Shown: in pieces, positions 1 through 11,588 of the stretch
How positions within the stretch are numbered: the first letter of the stretch is position 1
Layout of the letters: every line of letters starts with the position of its first letter
Assembly (NCBI GenBank): GCA_963921825.1
Contig: OY997588.1
Location: 122,322,715 to 122,386,714 of the forward strand
DNA length: 64,000 bases
DNA from: Erodium maritimum
Lineage: Eukaryota; Streptophyta; Magnoliopsida; Geraniales; Geraniaceae
Direction of reading: 5' to 3'
Notes under the pieces: generated by a model
Told to the model about the DNA's origin: nothing
The model's database searches: none
What the model saw: the letters and a program-made list of their open reading frames with translations, nothing else
Program-made: the position numbers and the translations under genes

Positions 1-104
1 CTCTTAGTGTCAACAAGCTATGCCAATTCATGAACAATCTAACAAATTGTTAGTAGAAGGCTAATTGCTAAATTGCTCCTTATAGTTTGTAGTACAAATA
101 AAAA

Positions 105-578
105 GGGTTAAATATGGAAAATTACTTTTAAGTATTGGTCACGAACACTACACTACCCAACATTTCAAAATGAAAAATGCATTATCTAAAGTATTGACCA
201 CGCGATTTTATTAGTAAACATAGACGGAATATTCTATTCCGTTAGTCATATGACCTCAAGTGCCATCTAGTGGATGGAGAATGACATTTGCCCCGTTACA
301 TATTTGACCTTTATACATATTATAAGGAATAATAACGAGAGTACAATGGTAATGTTGCTTATAAAATGTATAAAGGTCAAATAATTAATGGAAAACGTCA
401 TTTTACCATCTATTATATGACACTTGAGGTTATATGACTAACATAATGGAATATTCCGTCCATTTTTACTAACAAAATCGCATGGTCAATACATAAGATA
501 ATGCATTTGCCATTTTGAAACATTGGGTAGTGAAGTATTCATGACCAATTATTAAGAGTAAGTTTCGATATTTAACCC
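105..578. mobile_element. MITE, long inverted-repeat type
   Basis: The element begins with GGGTTAAATATGG and ends with the complementary ATATTTAACCC. The two halves are inverted copies of one another (left: GTATTGGTCACGAACACTAC; right: the diverged complement). It has no coding capacity. The flanking 9-mers (96-104 and 579-587) match at only about 6 of 9 bases, so the target duplication is weak. A half copy of the same family lies at about 25435-25683. The GGGTTAA termini resemble the 9-bp-TSD MITEs found in the introns further along, so a Mutator-like origin is likely. Bases 1-104 hold nothing I recognise. Confidence 0.75.
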
Positions 579-2739
579 AATTGTAAATTGAGCTTTAAGA
601 GAATTTACATCAATGGGAGCAAGAGGCAAGGAGCAGGGTGCAAAACCCTCTGCTGACTGGGATGAATTGTGCTCCTGCTCCTCTAAAATTAAGAGTGTTC
701 CACATCAAGATGAGTAGATATAGGGATCAAGCTCCTTGTGAAGTGCTGGCTGGATAATTAATTATGTTTTTGCTGAATTTGTTAAATTCATATTTAATTA
801 AAAAAATAATAAATAAAATAGAAATAAAATATATAAGATTAATTAATAGATACATAAATTAAAAATGGCAAAACTAATTAATAAAATTGAAATTTCATTA
901 ATCCCCAAACATTACAATGCTTTCTAGTACATCAAATTTTGTTAAAGGAATCATCTCAGTCGTCCGAATCCGAGTCGTTGTTTGAGCCACGGTAATTCGC
1001 TCAAAACCGACTCCATATGTGCTCCATAAGGTCATGTTGGAGTTGTCGATGAGTCGCACCATTGATGACGCTGATTCGAGCACGCAACTCATCTCAGTAT
1101 GACAAGGGCCCTCCTTGATGCGATCGTTGAGGTGGTGCCTAATCTTGTATTTCCGGAGGGGCCTTGAAATACAATTCGTCATCCCCTGCTTCGTAACGGT
1201 CGCGTTCATCCGCCACAATCATATTGTGTAGAATGATACAAGCATGCATCATATCAGCTAAAGTCGTCTTCTTCTAGACATGAGCGGGCCTTGAGATTAT
1301 GTGCCACCGTGCTTGGAGGACTCTAAAAGCTCGGACAATATCTTTCTGAGCACCTTCTTGACATTTGGAAAATAACTTCTGTTTGCGAGTATGTGGATGG
1401 CAAATCCACTTCACGAACCGACTCCATGTGGGGTAAATGTCGTCAACTAAATAATACGGGCGGTTGTAGCGACGCACGTTAAGCTCGTAAATCCACGGCC
1501 AAGTCACGACCATGGAAAGCGTCGTCGAATAAGTGGCCGACTTGGAGGACGTTAATGTCGTTGTTCGAGCAAGTCATCCCGAAATACGCATGTGAAATCC
1601 ACGTATCACGGGACGCAACCGCTTCAAGCACAATGGTTAGATTCCCGTGATCTCCACGTTCGTGTGCTCCTTGCGATGCGAATGGGAAATTCTTCCACTC
1701 CCAATGCATGCAGTCAAGACTGCCAATCAAGCAATCATACCGGGGAACCCTCAACTGTGCCCCGACTCGTGTAATCGTTGTATGTCCGCCTCATTCGGCT
1801 TCCGCAAGTATTCCTCCATGAAAACCTCAACAACGGTTGTACAAAAACATATAACACATTTGAGTATAATACTTACTGTAAAGACCTGTTAAATTAATTG
1901 TCTAATTTGACGGTTTTAAAACGACGGGGTTGGAAAGTGGGGCGAAAAATTGAAACGAGTGCCAAAAAGATAAGAAAAAAAAGGGAAGAAGGTTAGAATT
2001 GGACCAGGCCAGACCAACCCGTTTGGGCTGAGCCAGACATGGCCCAATTCGTGCGCCTGCGGCCCATGACGGAAGGCCCGCATCAAAACCCTAGCCACAA
2101 AACGCGTTCAGCGCCGCTTCAGCTTCAGTTGCGCGCACGAAAACCAAGACGCCTTCTTCCTCGCCTTCGTTCTCTCTTGAAATCTCTCGCCTTCCCTCTC
2201 GAACCAGACAACGCCAGCGTTCTTTCTGACTTCGTTCCGTCGTCATCTTCCTCCCTGCTCCTTCGTCCTCCACCTTCGAGCGCTCCCATGCCAAAATGAA
2301 CAAGAAACGCCCTTCCCGTTCCTTCTCCTTCCCCCTCGACTCGGATCGAGCTTTGCCGCTGCAACTCCGAGCGTCGTCGTGCCGGTAACAGACGAAATCA
2401 GCACGGTGAGCCCTTTTCCAAGGCTCGATTCGTCTTTCCCTTCTTTTCTTCGCTGGAAATCGAGCAAAGGTGGGCTCGTCTTGGCCGAGCTCTGCCGGAG
2501 AAGGGTCGCCGGAGTTCGTGCGCTCCAGATCTGAGCTTTGCACGCCGGCGAACCCCCCACGGCACCAGATTTGAACGGAGGACTCTGGAACCCGCGCCAT
2601 CAAGATCCCCACGACGTCACGAGCTTCCTGACGCCTCCTCCGCCGTCAAAAGTCGACCTTCGAACTTCGCAGCGCCGGCGCCGCCGCCGGAGTGGCATCT
2701 GACAAAGACCGGAACCCTAGCCTACTGTGACGAGCCTTG

Positions 2740-2995
2740 GGCCAGGTTTTGAGTCTTGGGCCACGGTCAGAGTGGGCTCGGGCCAGACCTGACTGGACTC
2801 GGGCCATGGAAATTGGGCTTGGACTAATCTGGGCCTCGGGCCTGGGCACGGATCAGACTGGGTCCGGATCATGTACCGGATATGGATCCGGGTCTGGATC
2901 GGGTCTAGGTTGTGCTCGGGTCAGGACCGGGTCTGATGACTTGGACGGGTTGGATCCGGGTCAGACTCGGGTCGGATCCGGGTCAGCCCAGATTA
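2740..2995. repeat. Degenerate CGGGTC-rich repeat inside the solo LTR
   Basis: Short GC-rich units of the form GGGTCTGGATC, GGGTCAGGACC and CGGGCCTGGG recur irregularly across about 250 bp. They contrast sharply with the AT-rich surroundings. There is no fixed period. A similar palindromic GGCACGG-type block occurs in the other Del/Tekay LTR near 51950-52190. Confidence 0.6.
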
Positions 2996-3860
2996 TTAAA
3001 TTAATTAATTAAGAACTTTGACTTAAAATCAGATAATACCTGGACTTTCGGACAACTATCGGACTTCTAAAGGATGTTTTGACAAAATAAGTTACTGGAC
3101 TTAATTTATTAAATTTGAGGACCGTTACGGGTTGGACCGGGTCTGATACCGTCCCTCTTGTGTTAAACCAGGCCTTTACCCCGAGCACGAAGAAGACCGA
3201 TGTTGGCCAGGACGTCAACAGCTAGGAGACGCAGCTGCTGGTTCTTCAAGAGGTAGGGATTTCCTCGAACCCGCTTTGTTTCAGACGTAGTAGATGCATA
3301 TAGGGAAACCTAATAACCGGTTAAAGAACTAGTATGCATATAGGATGTGAATAATTAGCGTAGACGTATACAACTATGAACATTTACGATTCTATCTTGG
3401 GAAATTGCCGTGCTAGTAGAATCGGGCCATGTCGCGCCCGTATGATTTGTGTGTTGATTGTATATGTTGTGTGTTCCTTGATGCCTGAACGGTTAATAAT
3501 TAACGAACATGAAAACGAGTAGAGTTGAGATAGTAATGCATGTTGATGACTTGAGTGGTTACTTCCTGTTTCGTTGATTGTTGAACTGTGGGAAGGTTGG
3601 GGATTGAATACCGGTTAAGCCGGTGGGGTTACCACGTTGAGTGGGGTTCCGGTAAGTGATGGTAAGTGCGTGATAACGGTGTGAGTATGATTTTGATTGT
3701 GATTGTGAGTGCATTGATTATCTGATAAAGGTGGTTTCCGTACCATCCGACCTTGAGTTGGTAAAACACCGTGTCCCGCGAAGAGGTGGTTTCCTACCTT
3801 CCGACTAGCAATCGGTAAAATGCTATATTGAGCCGCGATGAGGTTGTTCCGCGATGCCAC

Positions 3861-4020
3861 GATGAGGTTGTTCCGCGAAGAGGCTGGGCCTGTGGACCGT
3901 GATGAGGTTGTTCCGCGAAGAGGCTGGGCCTGTGGACCGCGATGAGGTTATTCCGCGAAGAGGCTGGACATGTGTACCGCGATGAGGTTGTACCGCGAAG
4001 AGGTTGGGCCTATGTTCCGC
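3861..4020. repeat. 40-bp tandem repeat, four copies, in the solo LTR
   Basis: A 40-bp unit beginning GATGAGGTTGTTCCGCGAAG starts at 3861, 3901, 3941 and 3981. The copies differ at a few bases. Partial, more diverged units lie on both sides (about 3774-3860 and 4021-4050). Confidence 0.85.
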
Positions 4021-5653
4021 GGATGAGGTCGACCGCCTCTCCCGACTTTGTGTTGGGGAAAGTTGCGTACGGCTTTGTCGGGCCGAGCGGGTTGCTCCCG
4101 AGACCGTGCATTTGCGTGAATTACCTTTGTCGATATTATCTGGTTTTGATTGAGCTTTGCTGTGTTTTGAGTGTTACGGTGCCTGTGGCTGTGGTGGTTT
4201 CTTTGGTTTGTTTCTCCGGTGTTGCTTTGATTTTATGACTATTGTCGGGTTAAGGTTGGAGAGTGTTGGTCCGGTGAGTGACCGGGTGAACTGAGTATTG
4301 TTTTAAAATGGTTAAGTGTCGCATCAATTTCATCAAACCTTGTTTTAAACGTTAAACTTTAAATTATACAATTACATTTGGTAAATCCGAGATAATGAGG
4401 TTTTTATGGTTTTCCCTACTGAGCGTCAAGCTCACCCCTTACCGTGTTTACTACATGTAGTGCCTTTGACTTGGAGTAGAGGACGTCGCGGAGCATGGGG
4501 CTAGCGAGGGTCCGGGCTTATATTTAATTTATGTATCGTAGAGACGTAACAATTATTTTAGACTTATGCATTTGCCTGAGCGTATGACTCAGGGTTTCGA
4601 ACTCCGTTGTTTTATGCTATTTATCTTTATCAGTTATTATTTGTCTTAAATTGCTTTTATTTGAAATTCACTAAGTCACGTCTCGGGTCCGGTCAATACC
4701 GGATTTGGGGCGTGACACTTACCCCATACGTAGTGTGTCGTCCAATGAATCGGCATAACACCCGTACGCTAGCATTCGTATCGCGACAATGCATTTCTAG
4801 TGCGTTGATAACCCCAATCGTCTCGCACCGTCCCGCTTCTACACAAAATAATCTTCATGCGCCGCTACCACTTCCATAACCCGTATAAATAATGCTCTGG
4901 ACATGCGAAACCGACGCTTGAACAGTTTGGGGCCATAGGTCGGGTTCTCGACAAAATAATCCGCCATCAATTGCTCATGGCTTCTAGCACAGTTTCTGTC
5001 AATCTCTCGTCGGGAACCTTCCCCTCTTTCGATCCTTTTCCGTAGTGCGTCGAATTGGGGCATTTCTCTCTCTATCATTCTGTCGCTTCTCCGCTGGAAT
5101 CCTTCCTCCCAAGCACGAAGTTCGGCTTCGTGCTCGCGTTCTGCGACTTCGAGCTCCTCCCTCATTTGAGCCTCATCGTCGGACATTTCTTATCACGAAA
5201 AATATGGCAATTGGAAAGAAAATGTTGAGAGAATTTCGGAGAAAGTTGTTGTAGATTAGATGAAATAGGGTAAGGGGTATTTTATAGGTGTTTGAGAAAT
5301 ATTTTATTTATTTATTTGTAGTAATAAAAAAAGTAACCGTTATTAAAACGACCGTTGCATATACAACATTCATTTTTTGACCCGGGCAGGACACACGTCA
5401 GGCGGAGACACGACCAGCAGCGAGGCGCGGGGCAAGATCCTACCCCACGCTCCGGACCCGCCCACGCGAGGCGCTGGATCGCGCCCCGTGCTCCGCGCAT
5501 TCCACGCCCCACATCAAGAGAGGTCGGACCCCGCACCCCACGGCCCGTGCTTCGTGCCTCATGCTCCACCCTTTTGCCCCTTCGATGTGTATGCTCTAAG
5601 TGGGATTTTATTTCTTTCTAGTGAGTTTATTTTTTTCATGTTGCACTGGATAA

Positions 5654-5960
5654 TTTTTTTTGATAGATGATGAATTTATTAAACTTTTTACCCCAAGATG
5701 GGGAAAAGAGAGAGGACCGCAAAAATGCTATCCCAAATAACCTGCAAAAGAGACTCTACCACAAAACGGTAAGAGAATCTTCCTAAAAAACGAAAAAACA
5801 ACGAAAGAACGGGCCACAAATACAAAGAAATGCTAATCAAAAGAAGGAGGAACATCATCCTTGAACTTTATCTGCAGCATAGTCCCTGTATCGACAAAGT
5901 GTCTCCAAACCTCATTTTTACGCTGAGTTATTGAGATCCATCGACATGAAATTTATATTT
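5654..5960 (-). mobile_element. LINE/SINE-like 3' end, 5'-truncated
   Basis: A T-run at 5654-5660 followed by TTTATTAAAC reads on the minus strand as an AATAAA-type signal and poly(A) tail. The body (ACCCCAAGATGGGGAAAAGAG, then CTCTACCACAAAACGG) is non-coding. The layout matches 3' ends near 33750, 34580, 37401 and 63460. The 5' limit is uncertain. The rest of 5600-6261 is AT-rich and holds the presumed promoter and 5' UTR of the PHD gene. Confidence 0.45.
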
Positions 5961-6261
5961 TTGATCGTTTTTAACTCAAAAAGAGAGATCTACGGTCATT
6001 GAAGCAAGATCCAATCTCAAACTGCCGTATTATTGACGAGTTAAGTAGTATTATGAATTAATTACCAACATACTCTCTCATCTTAAAAATAAATAAAATT
6101 GAGTTTGTAATTCAATTGTGGTAAAAAAAACTTTATAAAAATAAAAATATAATATAATTGTAAACGCAATTAGATAGGTAACCGGATATACTCTCTCGTC
6201 CGAACGATCCCTATAGCTCCTATAACTCACAAACTCAAAAAATTCAAAATCCAATTCCCTG

Positions 6262-9200
6262 ATGGCCTTTCACGTAGCTTGCCCAATTACAAGGTACGGT
6301 CCTCTATTTCTCGCGCCCGATGTTTCGCTCCTTCACTTTCCCTCACTACAAGCTCAGTATCTCTAATCATCTCTCTCGTTCCTGTTGTTGTTGTTGCAGC
6401 CGGCGAATCTGCTCTTGTTCCCTAGGGTTTTCGCGGAGTCTCCAAGGCGCTGCGTCCCAGAATGGCTTCTTGGGCGAGGTACTCAGGATTGAGCAGTTTC
6501 TGGAGGATCCCTGGGGTGCTGCTAAGACCGCTGGGGTTTCGACCGTTCAGGTCGCTGTTCCGAGGGTTGAGCCCTTGCCGCCCCCTCCGACTCCCGCGGT
6601 GGCGGTGATTGATGGCTTAGCTGGCGATGCCGCTACGGATGAGGCTGCGGCTTCTGTGTCGGCGCAGACCAAGCGTGTGGCGCTGCAGAGGAAGGCCGCC
6701 GCCGCAATGGTTGCCGCAGAGGACTATGCTAGGCGGTTTGAGTCCGGGGATGTGGTGGTGAGGTTTACGCAACTGTGTGTTTTTTTAGATGAATTTGTTT
6801 CTGATTTGGGAGTATACTTGATGCCATTTCCTTTCTGCTGGTGGAATTGCTATATGCTAGGGTATCAATTTGATGGTATTGTTTATAAAAGTTTAAAATT
6901 GGTTGTATATTTCAAGCCATTGGGCTGTGTCAGTTGCTTTTCATTTCCTAATATTGAATTTTGTATCATTATTATTTTTGCTAAGAGCTAGGTGTATCTA
7001 ACATTATGGTAAAAGATATGTGAAAATCGTTGTAATTTCTCTATGCCCCGTGTAGGATGCCCCAGGAGATCCTGTTGGTGAAGAGCAGCTCCAGTCCAAC
7101 GCGAATGTAATGTGTCGGATATGTTTCTCTGGTGACAATGAAGGAAGCGAGAGAGCACGGAAGATGCTTTCATGCAATAGTTGTGGCAAGAAGTACCACA
7201 GGAGTTGCTTGAAGAGCTGGGCCCAGAATAGAGGTATGGTAAACTGCCTCAAAACCTCCTAGTGTTGTGAGCTTAATATGTTCTCATGTGTGATTGGCTT
7301 GCAGATCTGTTTCACTGGAGTTCATGGACTTGCCCCTCTTGCCGAACTTGTGAGGTAATCAGTTTGTAATACTTGTTAACTATTTTTCTGTATTCTTTCC
7401 TGACAGGAAGTTAGATTAAGAGTTAAGACATAAAAATGAGTTATCATTCCATCATATTCTAATATTCCTACTAAAAGATCAAGGCATAAATGCTAAGATG
7501 CAGATACCATGTCAATCAGTATTCATTGTTGCCTTTTCCGTTAATTCTATATACCCTTATGGTTTGGTACCAATTGCCTTTATTCTTCAGGTCTGCCATA
7601 GGACTGGAGATCCAAACAAGTTTATGTTCTGTAGAAGATGTGATGGAGCCTATCATTGTTATTGTCAGCATCCTCCTCATAAGGTGGGGCATTATTGCTT
7701 ATTACTTGATCACTAATCTAGATTTAAATACTATGCTCAGTGTTTATTTATGGATGATGCAGAATGTTAGTTCTGGACCATATTTGTGTCCAAAACATAC
7801 AAGGTGCCACAGCTGTGGATCTAATGTCCCTGGAAACGGCCTAAGTGTGAGGTATTGGTGATTAGTGTAGTTCCTTAGCCTCTTAATTAATTAGGCACTT
7901 AATCACGTGTATTGCTGCTCAAAGGAAATAGTGTTAATTTCATTTCTGCATGTCCAAAAATTTGTTTGAAGTGTATCATTTGTTTACCTGTAAACATTTC
8001 AGGTGGTTTCTGGGATACACTTGTTGTGATGCTTGTGGGAGATTGTTTGTGAAGGGGAACTATTGCCCTGTTTGTCTGAAGGTAGAATTTGATTCTTTTT
8101 ATTGCATGCCTTTATGGATACTTGGCTGATAGTGTGGCAATGTATGTTTGCCATTTTTTCTGTTCTTTTGTAGTTCACAGTTATTGGTTCTCATCTCTTT
8201 TTCCTTGTTTCATATCACCTCCTTCGTGGTCATGAACACATCAGTTCTGATGCATTTCATTCCAACTTTATGCTAGTAAATAAACTATTGCCTGATAATG
8301 TAGGTTTATCGAGATTCCGAGCCGACGCCTATGGTTTGCTGTGATATCTGCCAGCGCTGGGTGCACTGCCAGTGTGATGGCATCAGGTTTATTACTGCCC
8401 TTACGATAAAACATATATATTTTTATCATGGTATGTTCTTTTTAGTTGCTCATAGCTGAAAATAGATCTTTAAGGAGAATACTTGAGGGGTGATAAATAT
8501 GGATGATGTTGGTACATCCTCTTCACATGCGTATGAGGTGTTCCTAACAGTGTAATGATGGAGCGGACATGTAGGAGTGTGGAAGAATAGCTTCATTGTT
8601 GACCATTTCTGCTCCTTCCTGCGTCCCTCATGGATTATTAGTGCAGATTGTGAGGTGCCATTTACGTAACTTTTCATTTGGTAATATGCACAGCAGAATT
8701 AAGTAGATGTTAATCAGAGGGGCCAAGGTAAAGGTGAAGCTAATAGTAAGATCTGCAAGCAACTAGTTCTAGATAAATGGATGATCCTATTTTGCTATTT
8801 GAGGTAAACCTATAAATGATGCATAGCCAAATACGTACATCTCTCCTTAGATATACTTTTTAGGGTTAATTGTCAAAAACTACCCTAAAGTATTGTCCAC
8901 AAACGAAAAACTACCTAAAGTTTTGTCCTCACTTTTAGGCTACCCTAAACTTTTGTCCCCCAACTTCCGTTGGAAAAACGTAACAGGTTAATTGTCAAAA
9001 ACTATCCTAATGTATTTCCCACACAACTGTAGAATGCATTGTGAATTGCCCACACAACTTTAGCATGTATTATGTATTGCCGATAAATCTCATGAATCCG
9101 TGAAGAACTGTTCAGACCATTCATTATGAACATTCATCACTGTTTTCTCCCTGTTACATTTTTCTAATGGAAGTCGGTGGACAAAACTTTAGTTTAGTCT

Positions 9201-11548
9201 AAAAGCGTGGACAAAACTTTAGGTATTTTTTCGTTTGTGGATAATACCTTAGAGTAGTTTTTGACAATTAACCCTATTTTTTATATACTTGAGTTTAATA
9301 TTTACTTTTGACACCTAGTACCAATATGTTGGAGCAAAATGCAACTTGGCCTTGACAGAATTGACCCTCACTTAATATTCCAGATGGTCTTTACTTAATT
9401 CAACAGTGGTGATTTTCTACAACGATCAAAATATTGGAGCAATAGTGTCCCTATTTCAGCCATGGGGGAATATGATATATCCCAAATTTTACTGCCTCTT
9501 GCCATTTACTTTTTTCCTGGATGAAATTTTGCGTAGTCTTTGGATTATTTGTTTAGCAACAGTAGCAGGGTACCATGATATACCATTTCTTTGTTAGCAC
9601 ATGAGTTGTTGGATTGGAGGTTATATCTGCATATATCCACTATTCATGGACCCCTACCTAAGAAATACTTGAGTTACTGATTATTTATGTGAAAGATTAC
9701 ATGTCTTCAGAGCTTACAGTTTCATGTAAGGTGAACTGGTTTTGTACCTTTCAGATATTTGATTACTTATGTCTGAAGTATATGCTTTGCAGTGACGAAA
9801 AGTATCTGCAGTTTCAAGTTGATGGAAATCTCCAATACAAATGTGCCACGTGTCGTGGCGAGTGCTATCAGGTTTGGCCAATATGAAATTATCTTTTATG
9901 CTTCATATTTTCATCTTTAGGTTACATTTTTTTTGTAGTGAACTAATACTTCTGACCGGTCATCTGCTTTTCCAGGTCAAGGACCTTGAGGATGCTGTTC
10001 AAGAGCTTTGGAGGAGAAAAGATATAACTGATCAAGATCTAATTGCTAGCTTGAGGGCTGCTGCAGGGTTGCCGACTGAAGAAGAATTATTTTCTATTTC
10101 TCCCTATTCAGATGAAGAGGAAAATGGTCCAACAGTATTGAAGAATGAATTTGGGCGCTCCCTAAAATTCTCTCTCAAAGGATTAGTTGATAAATCACCA
10201 AAAAAGACAAAAGAATATGGAAAGAAGTCTTCAAATAAAAAACCAAAGAAAAATGTATATCAGGCATCTTCAATCAGTAAAAATGAACCACATCAGATTT
10301 CAGAAGGCCACAATGGTGTGCATTCCTCTGGACACAGTTTGGATAATGACAAGAATGGAGATATGCTAGATATCTTTTCTTCTCCTGTTGCTGGAAGTCC
10401 TAATCAAACAGGACCGTGCTTTATCAATCAACCAGGAAATGTGAAACACAAGCTCATTGATGAGGTGATGGTGAGTGATGAAGATAAATTATCTGAAGTT
10501 GTCCCATTGAAAAGTAATAAGCCTCATGGTGTGGATAGTGGAGAGGATGATGGGAAATTTGCCAGCAAGTTGAAGACTGTGAAGACAAAGAAATTGGTTA
10601 TAAATCTTGGTTCAAGAAAAATTAATTTAACCAAGTCTCCCAGATCTGATGCTTCAAGCTGTCCACGAGAACAAGATTTGACAGTCTCTAATGGTATGTC
10701 ATTGTTGTTGATATTTAACATATATAGTTTTAGGGCTAATTGCTAAAAACTACAAAAAAGTTTTGTCCACGTGCTAAAAACTACATTGAGTTTAAAAGTG
10801 GACACAAACATGCAATAAATATTGTCCACAATCTTCTGTTACAAATAATGAACAGAATATTTTGTTCTGTTAAGTGTTAACCCCTACAGGATATGTGGAC
10901 AATACATATAGCATTGACAAGTACTGTGGTCAAAACATATAGCCTTGAACAGTACTGTGGACAAAACATATGGGCCAATACTTAACAGAACATAATGTTA
11001 TGTTCATTATTTCTAACAGAAAACTGTAGACAATACTTATTGTATTTTTTTGTCCACTTTTAAACTCAACGTAGTTTTTAGCATGTGGAGAAAACCTTTT
11101 GTAGTTTCTAGCAATTAACCCATATTTTAAAAATGTTTCACTAGAAAGAAAAAGACACTTTTACAAAATGTATCTTTTAGGATGAATGGATTTCAAGTAT
11201 TACCGGGTTTAGAGTATAGACCCTGTATTCGAGTCCTTAGTTAAACCTATCCTGACAGGCATATACTCTTTAGCATTTTCAATGTCTTGTTCATGTTTTT
11301 CAACTGTGGTTCTGGATTCTAAAAGAAGCTTACTCGTCTTGGTCTTGTGTGTTAACTTCAAAACAATTGCTTTTGGTTCTTATCCCTGAATATTGATGGC
11401 TAAACAGTATAAGATATTGATGATCCAATGTAGAAACATTAAAAGGCTTCTAGTTTTTTAGTAGCTTTGGCAACAGTTTTATGTTAGTTTTCTGTAGACT
11501 GTACTTAATATTTTGTTAGAAAAGGAGATGAGTTTTCAAAATTCTTTC

Positions 11549-11588
<40 letters not shown>

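Larger units (their letters stand above)
1877..4717 (+). mobile_element. Solo LTR of a Ty3-gypsy (Del/Tekay-like) retrotransposon
   Basis: This is a 2841-bp block that begins TGTAAAGACC and ends GGATTTGGGGCGTGACA. It is flanked by a perfect 5-bp target duplication, CTTAC (1872-1876 and 4718-4722). The 3' end closely matches the LTR end of the complete element at 51059-60618 (GTCCGGTCAA..CCG..TTTGGGGCGTGACA), and both share a CCTACTGAGCGT..CTCACCCC box. The 5' part differs, so it is a related but distinct family. There is no internal gag-pol region and no second LTR, so it is a product of LTR-LTR recombination. The short open frames inside it (for example 2091-2612) look like GC-rich promoter or leader sequence rather than genes. 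Confidence 0.85.
898..5186 (-). pseudogene. PIF/Harbinger transposase, broken copy A
   Basis: The start is at 5186 (MSDDEAQMREELEV). The N-terminal exon carries the family motif KRRFRMSRALFIRVM and runs down to 4723. The intron donor GTAAG follows at 4722-4718. The second exon resumes after the solo LTR, at about 1830 downward, with GSLDCMHWEWKN and VEAVASRDTWISHAYFG-like DDE blocks (YFGMTCSNNDINVLQ) and then YYLVDDIYPTW. The C-terminus lies at 1218-898. Defects are in-frame stops where relatives have Gln (YFV*KRD; STH*KC), an apparent 8-bp insertion near 1745 and further frame changes. It is not functional. Homology assignment is from motif recognition of the HARBI1/ALP1-like nuclease family. 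Confidence 0.85.
693..5596 (-). mobile_element. PIF/Harbinger element, decayed, interrupted by a solo LTR
   Basis: The left end reads TAA|GAGTGTTCCACATCAAG. The right end, read on the minus strand, is GAGCATACACATCGAAG followed outside by TAA. This gives about 17-bp imperfect inverted termini and a 3-bp TAA target duplication (690-692 and 5597-5599), as expected for PIF/Harbinger. The minus strand carries a broken DDE transposase. Without the 2.84-kb LTR insertion at 1877-4717 the element would be about 2.06 kb, close to the 2.01-kb copy at 38201-40210. No Myb-like second ORF is visible, so it was probably non-autonomous or lost that gene. Confidence 0.8.

Noticed and set aside
1592..1892. 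Plus-strand open frames over the Harbinger transposase
   Set aside because: They are shadows of the minus-strand transposase, whose motifs are clear.
2091..2612. 173-codon Arg/Glu-rich open frame on the minus strand
   Set aside because: It lies inside the solo LTR in GC-rich leader-like sequence, overlaps three other open frames and has no recognisable domain.
3861..4020. CRISPR-like array
   Set aside because: Units are contiguous with no unique spacers, and the setting is a plant LTR.
6320..6991. 223-codon open frame at the PHD gene start
   Set aside because: It runs from intron 1 through exon 2 into intron 2. The family start MAFHVACPIT and matching splice sites show that only 6400-6757 is coding.
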